Assembly: GCF_001905665.1 (NCBI RefSeq)
Contig: NZ_LIVX01000001.1
Location: 868,001 to 932,000, forward strand
Direction of reading: 5' to 3'
Length of the DNA: 64,000 bases
Origin: Streptomyces sp. CB02261
Lineage (GTDB): Bacteria > Actinomycetota > Actinomycetes > Streptomycetales > Streptomycetaceae
Below are positions 60,828 to 64,000 of this stretch, piece by piece. The notes below the pieces were generated by a model. That model was given only the letters and a program-made list of their open reading frames with translations. It did not search any database and was not told the origin of the DNA. Both the position numbers and the translations under genes were made by a program. Each line of letters starts with the position of its first letter. Position 1 is the stretch's first letter.

Positions 60828-62453
60828 TCAGCTGTACGGGTCGCCCGACCTCAACTCCCCCTCGTGCGACGGCCCTTCACCGGGCTGATCACCCCGCTGC
60901 CCGAGCAGCCCGTCGGCCTGCCGTACGGCCTCGGCCAGCTCCCGGACCACCGCCGAACCCGATCGGCCGGCGATCGCGTCGGCGCGCTCGGCGAGCGCCG
61001 GGAGCCCCGGTGCCCCGGGCAGCCCGCCACCGCGCAGGGCGTCCGCGAAGTAGGCGGCGATCGCGGTCAGCTGCAGACTGTCGTGCCCGCCGTCCCAGAC
61101 GTCGGCGGCGAGCCCGCCGGTGGCGACGGTGCCGGACCGCTCACGCGGTGCCCGGCCGACGGGGTCCAGCCAGCGGACGGTGGCCGTGGCGACCGGGCCG
61201 GACGCGCCGGGCCGCGTCCTCACCGCGTACAGGGCGGTGACCGTGTGGCCGGCCCCGACCTCGCCGCCGTCGACGCGGTCGTTCCGGAAGTCCTCGTCGG
61301 CGACCTCCCGGTTCTCGTAGCCGATCAGCCGGAACGTCTCGACCGTGCGCCGGTCGAAGGAGACCTGCGCCTTGGCGTCGCGGGCGCGCAGTTCGACGTG
61401 GGCGGGCAGTTGGTCGACGAAGACCTTGCGGGCCTGGGCGGAGGTGGAGACGTACGTCGTCTGGCCGTCGCCCCGGTCGGCGAGCTGCTCCAGGAACGCG
61501 TCGCCGAACTCGCTGCCCACACCGACGCCGAAGAGGGTGATCCCGTACTCCCTGCGCTCCTCCTCGATGCGTTCGAGGATCGTCGCGGCCTCGGTGGAGC
61601 CGGTGTTGGCGAGCGCGTCGGAGAGCAGCACGACCCGGTTGGTGGCGCCCTTCCGGTGGCCCTCGACGGCCACGTCGTATCCGGTGCGCACGCCCGCCTC
61701 GACATTGGTGGACGAGGTCGTGGCGAGCGAGTCGACGACCTCGCGGATCCGGCCGCGGGCCTCCCCCACGCGGGTCATGGGCAGTCGGGTCTCGGCCTCG
61801 TCGCTGAAGGTGACGAGGGCGATCGAGTCGTCGTCGCGCAACTGGTCCGCGAGCAGGCCGAGGGACTCCTTGACGAGGTCGAGCCGCCCCGGCTCCGCCA
61901 TCGAGCCGGAGATGTCGACGACGAACGTGAGGGCGGCGGGCGGGCGTTCGGCGGCCCGGTCGGTGCCCCGGGTGGCGAGCCCGACCCGTACCAGGGACCA
62001 GCCGTCGCTCCCGGCGCGGGCGCCGTCGAGCGTCACGCTGAAGCCGTCGTCCGCGGGGCGCGGGTAGTCGGGGCGGAAGCTGTTGACGAACTCCTCGGGG
62101 CGCACGGTCGCCGGGTCGGGCAGCCTCCCCTCGCCGAGGGTCCGGCGGGCGTAGCCGTACGAGGCGGTGTCCACGTCCAGGGCGAAGGTGGACAGGTAGT
62201 CGGGGGCGGGCTGCCGGGGGCGCCCCGCGCTCTCCTTCCCGCCCTCGGCGGAGGTGTCGGGGCGTGCGCCGCCGCGGGCGTCGGGGACCGCGGAGGCCGC
62301 CCCGCCCCTCTCGCGGGCCGACCGGTCGGCGGTGGTTCCGTCGCCACCCGCGCCGCAGCCGCCGACGGCGAGTCCGGTCGCGAGCAGCACCGCGATCACG
62401 GCCGGGAACCGGTCCGCGCGGCGACCCGACGGCCGCCCGTCATGTCGATCCAT
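60828..62453 (-). CDS. vWA-domain lipoprotein, YfbK-like
   Basis: 541 residues from ATG 62453 (GAGGGGGAGATGAC upstream; the frame is open further but not conserved). Lipobox LAVGGC (Cys33). An N-terminal segment with LDVDTASYGYARRTLGEGRLPD leads into the vWA domain with MIDAS DISGSM, Thr in SSTNVEAGV, and Asp in VLLSDALANTG. A C-terminal DUF3520-type part (VSFDRRTVETFRLIGYENREVADEDFRNDRVDGGEVGAGHTVTALY in outline) completes the YfbK layout. Anchored on the outer face of the membrane; role unknown. Confidence 0.88.
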   Translation of the reverse strand: MDRHDGRPSGRRADRFPAVIAVLLATGLAVGGCGAGGDGTTADRSARERGGAASAVPDARGGARPDTSAEGGKESAGRPRQPAPDYLSTFALDVDTASYGYARRTLGEGRLPDPATVRPEEFVNSFRPDYPRPADDGFSVTLDGARAGSDGWSLVRVGLATRGTDRAAERPPAALTFVVDISGSMAEPGRLDLVKESLGLLADQLRDDDSIALVTFSDEAETRLPMTRVGEARGRIREVVDSLATTSSTNVEAGVRTGYDVAVEGHRKGATNRVVLLSDALANTGSTEAATILERIEEERREYGITLFGVGVGSEFGDAFLEQLADRGDGQTTYVSTSAQARKVFVDQLPAHVELRARDAKAQVSFDRRTVETFRLIGYENREVADEDFRNDRVDGGEVGAGHTVTALYAVRTRPGASGPVATATVRWLDPVGRAPRERSGTVATGGLAADVWDGGHDSLQLTAIAAYFADALRGGGLPGAPGLPALAERADAIAGRSGSAVVRELAEAVRQADGLLGQRGDQPGEGPSHEGELRSGDPYS

Positions 62454-62668
62454 GTCATCTCCCCCTCGTGGTAAGGCACTTGTGAATGTGACGAACGAGA
62501 GGCGCGCGCGGACCAGTCGGAGGAGTTGCGGATCGGTCTCGATGCGGCAACGACGAACGGGGCCGCTACCGGGTGGCATGGATTCGCCATCCTTCTCAAC
62601 AGGGGTTGTCACCGTGTGCAGTCACATGCGTACATGGAGTGGACATCGATCGGCGGGGGTGGTCAGCG

Positions 62669-63400
62669 GTGGCAGAGAGCGCGGGCTCCGTGGTGCTCGC
62701 CCGTTCGGCGATGAACCGGGCCGTGACCGAGGGACAGCGGCCCGCGGGGCGCCCGGTCCGGGGCGCGCGGCGCATCAGCGCGGCGCTCGCCGGGCTGGCC
62801 GCCTCCACCCGGTACGAGCTGCTGACCTTCGACGATCCGGTCGCCTCGGCGGGCTGCGCGATCCCCGGGCCGTTCCTCGAACTGGCGGGCGCGTGCATGC
62901 GGGCCGCGGCGGAGCGGGCCACGGAGGTCAGACGGATCGTCCCGCGGCACGCCCGGAGCCGGATCGAGGGCGGCCTCGCGCTCCCCGGCCGGGCCCGCCT
63001 GGCCGAGTCCATCCCCTTCAAGATGATCGTCGTCGACCGCACGGTGGCGGCGGTCCCGCTCGATCTGGAGCTGCTGTACAACGGGCTGCTGCTGATCCGG
63101 GACCCGGTGGTGGTGCAGGCCCTCGCCCGGGCCCATCACGCCTGTTGGGAGACGGCCGAGGAGCTGTCGTACGCGCCGCCGCCCCCCGCGCCGCCCCCCG
63201 CGCCGCCGTCCGATCTGCCGCCGCAGCTGCGCCCGGTGCTCGACGCCCTCGTGGCGGGGCTCACGGACGAGACGGCGGCGGCCCGGCTCGGGATGTCCGC
63301 CCGTACGTACAGCCGCCGGGTGGGCGAGCTGATGGCGGCCCTCGGCACGACGAGCCGCTTCCGCGCGGGGGCGGAAGCGGCTCGAAGGGGGTGGCTGTGA
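62669..63400 (+). CDS. LuxR-type helix-turn-helix regulator
   Basis: 243 residues from GTG 62669; the frame is open to 62573 and other starts are possible. The N-terminal part resembles the TrmB-like/degenerate sensor region of streptomycete LuxR proteins (ASTRYELLTFDDPVASAG). A PPPPAPPPAPP linker leads to a LuxR-type HTH (LVAGLTDETAAARLGMSARTYSRRVGELMAALGTTSRFRAGAEAARRGWL in outline). No receiver domain. Divergent from the vWA lipoprotein gene, with a 215-bp gap. Confidence 0.78.
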   Translation: MAESAGSVVLARSAMNRAVTEGQRPAGRPVRGARRISAALAGLAASTRYELLTFDDPVASAGCAIPGPFLELAGACMRAAAERATEVRRIVPRHARSRIEGGLALPGRARLAESIPFKMIVVDRTVAAVPLDLELLYNGLLLIRDPVVVQALARAHHACWETAEELSYAPPPPAPPPAPPSDLPPQLRPVLDALVAGLTDETAAARLGMSARTYSRRVGELMAALGTTSRFRAGAEAARRGWL

Positions 63401-63442
63401 GAAGACCGTGAGGCCCTGCTCAGGGGCGACGACGTTCGGGTC

Positions 63443-64000
63443 CTACGACACGATGTCCTTGCGGGCGAAGCCCCGGAAGGCGAGCGCGAAGAGGACGAGG
63501 GCGTACGTCAGGGAGATCGCGGTTCCCTTCACCATGCCGCCCCACTCCAGCTGGGGCTGGAGCGCGTCGATCCAGGCGAACTGCCAGTGCGCGGGCAGGA
63601 ACTCGCGCCAGTCGCCGAGGGCCGTGACGGCGTCCAGGACGTTGCCGACGATCGTCAGGCCGACGGCCCCGCCGACCGCGCCGAGCGGGGCGTCGGTGCG
63701 GGTGGACAGCCAGAACGCCAGACCCGCCGTGACGAGCTGGGAGGCGAAGACGAACGCGACGGCGACGCCGATGCGCAGCACCGCGTCCCCCGCCGGTACC
63801 GCGCCGCCGGTCGGCAGCTGGAGCGGACCCCAGCCGTAGGCGACCGTGCCCACGGCCAGGGCCACGAGCGGAAGGAGGAGCATCGCGGCCGCGCTGTAGC
63901 CGAGGGCGACCGTCAGCTTGGAGGCGAGGAGCCGGGACCGGGGAACGGGCGCGGCCAGGAGGTAGCGCAGCGAGGACCAGCTCGCCTCGGAGGCGACGGT
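63443..64000 (-). CDS. ABC-2 type transporter permease, 5' end outside window
   Basis: 186 residues visible; the frame stays open to base 64000, giving ASEASWSSLRYLLAAPVPR at the edge, so the ATG at 63883 is internal. At least four more membrane helices follow (LLLPLVALAVGTVAYGW, VAVAFVFASQLVTAGLAFWL, AVGGAVGLTIVGNVLDAV, and a last ISLTYALVLFALAF). LRYLLAAPVPRSRLLASKL is the usual cytoplasmic loop of ABC-2 permeases. The ATPase partner is presumably upstream, beyond the window. Confidence 0.88.
   Translation of the reverse strand, partial: TVASEASWSSLRYLLAAPVPRSRLLASKLTVALGYSAAAMLLLPLVALAVGTVAYGWGPLQLPTGGAVPAGDAVLRIGVAVAFVFASQLVTAGLAFWLSTRTDAPLGAVGGAVGLTIVGNVLDAVTALGDWREFLPAHWQFAWIDALQPQLEWGGMVKGTAISLTYALVLFALAFRGFARKDIVS

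Noticed and set aside
60249..62474. A 741-codon plus-strand frame opposite the vWA lipoprotein and DUF1772 genes
   Set aside because: Gly/Val/Asp-rich shadow without domains; the minus-strand genes have signal peptide, MIDAS motif and ribosome-binding site.

Overview
The window reads as chromosomal DNA from a Streptomyces-like actinomycete. GC is very high, GTG and TTG starts and 4-base start/stop overlaps (GTGA, ATGA) are common, and several genes are Streptomyces hallmarks: an SsbB-type single-stranded DNA-binding protein next to paired DynA/DynB dynamins, a SARP regulator, an LAxTG-anchored surface protein, and a sugar ABC transporter with no ATPase of its own. No rRNA, CRISPR array, plasmid or phage module is visible. 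One tRNA, tRNA-Arg(UCU), is present.

Layout: (1) 1-4.9 kb: the 3' part of a GH84-type beta-N-acetylglucosaminidase, an HNH endonuclease and an MscS channel. (2) 4.97-11.9 kb: a sugar operon (ROK repressor, binding lipoprotein, two permeases, GH4 phospho-glycosidase, BadF/NAGK-type kinase). It starts at a well-formed promoter with a 15-bp palindrome just downstream and ends at a strong hairpin. (3) 12.1-22.8 kb: a seven-gene phospho-signalling cluster resembling mycobacterial GlnX-GlnH-PknG, extended by a coiled-coil protein, a PP2C phosphatase, a vWA protein and a zinc-ribbon/FHA protein. This is the most interesting system here. (4) 22.8-36.4 kb: PIMT-like methyltransferase, truncated haemoglobin, an FtsX/MacB-type ABC exporter (two giant permeases plus ATPase), tandem repeats, a hypothetical/thioesterase pair, EttA, and a thioester-domain LAETG surface protein. 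(5) 36.6-41.3 kb: ssbB-dynB-dynA, a sporulation cell-division locus, with striking 18-bp repeats. (6) 41.5-44 kb: tRNA-Arg, a frameshifted zinc-motif gene and three small genes. (7) 44-49.3 kb: an arsenic cluster (arsC facing arsR, an AqpS-like aquaporin and a flavoprotein carrying four in-frame 75-bp repeats), then two DNA-glycosylase-type genes. (8) 49.3-54.9 kb: KdpFABC with an extra 27-residue membrane peptide, and two FluC/CrcB proteins. (9) 55-64 kb: an IS701-like transposase relative lacking its first catalytic Asp, a SARP and a PucR-type regulator, a DUF1772 protein, a vWA lipoprotein, a LuxR-type regulator and the end of an ABC-2 permease that runs off the window.

How the genes work together: in the sugar operon, the binding protein and permeases import an oligosaccharide, probably powered by a shared ATPase elsewhere (MsiK in streptomycetes). 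The kinase phosphorylates amino- or other sugars and the GH4 enzyme cleaves a 6-phospho-glycoside, all under ROK control. In the signalling cluster, an extracytoplasmic GlnH-like sensor and a four-helix membrane protein would pass an amino-acid signal to a PknG-like kinase. PP2C would reverse it, and the FHA and vWA proteins would be readers or scaffolds. In the arsenic cluster, ArsC makes arsenite and an aquaporin with NPAV in place of NPAR is the only visible exit route.
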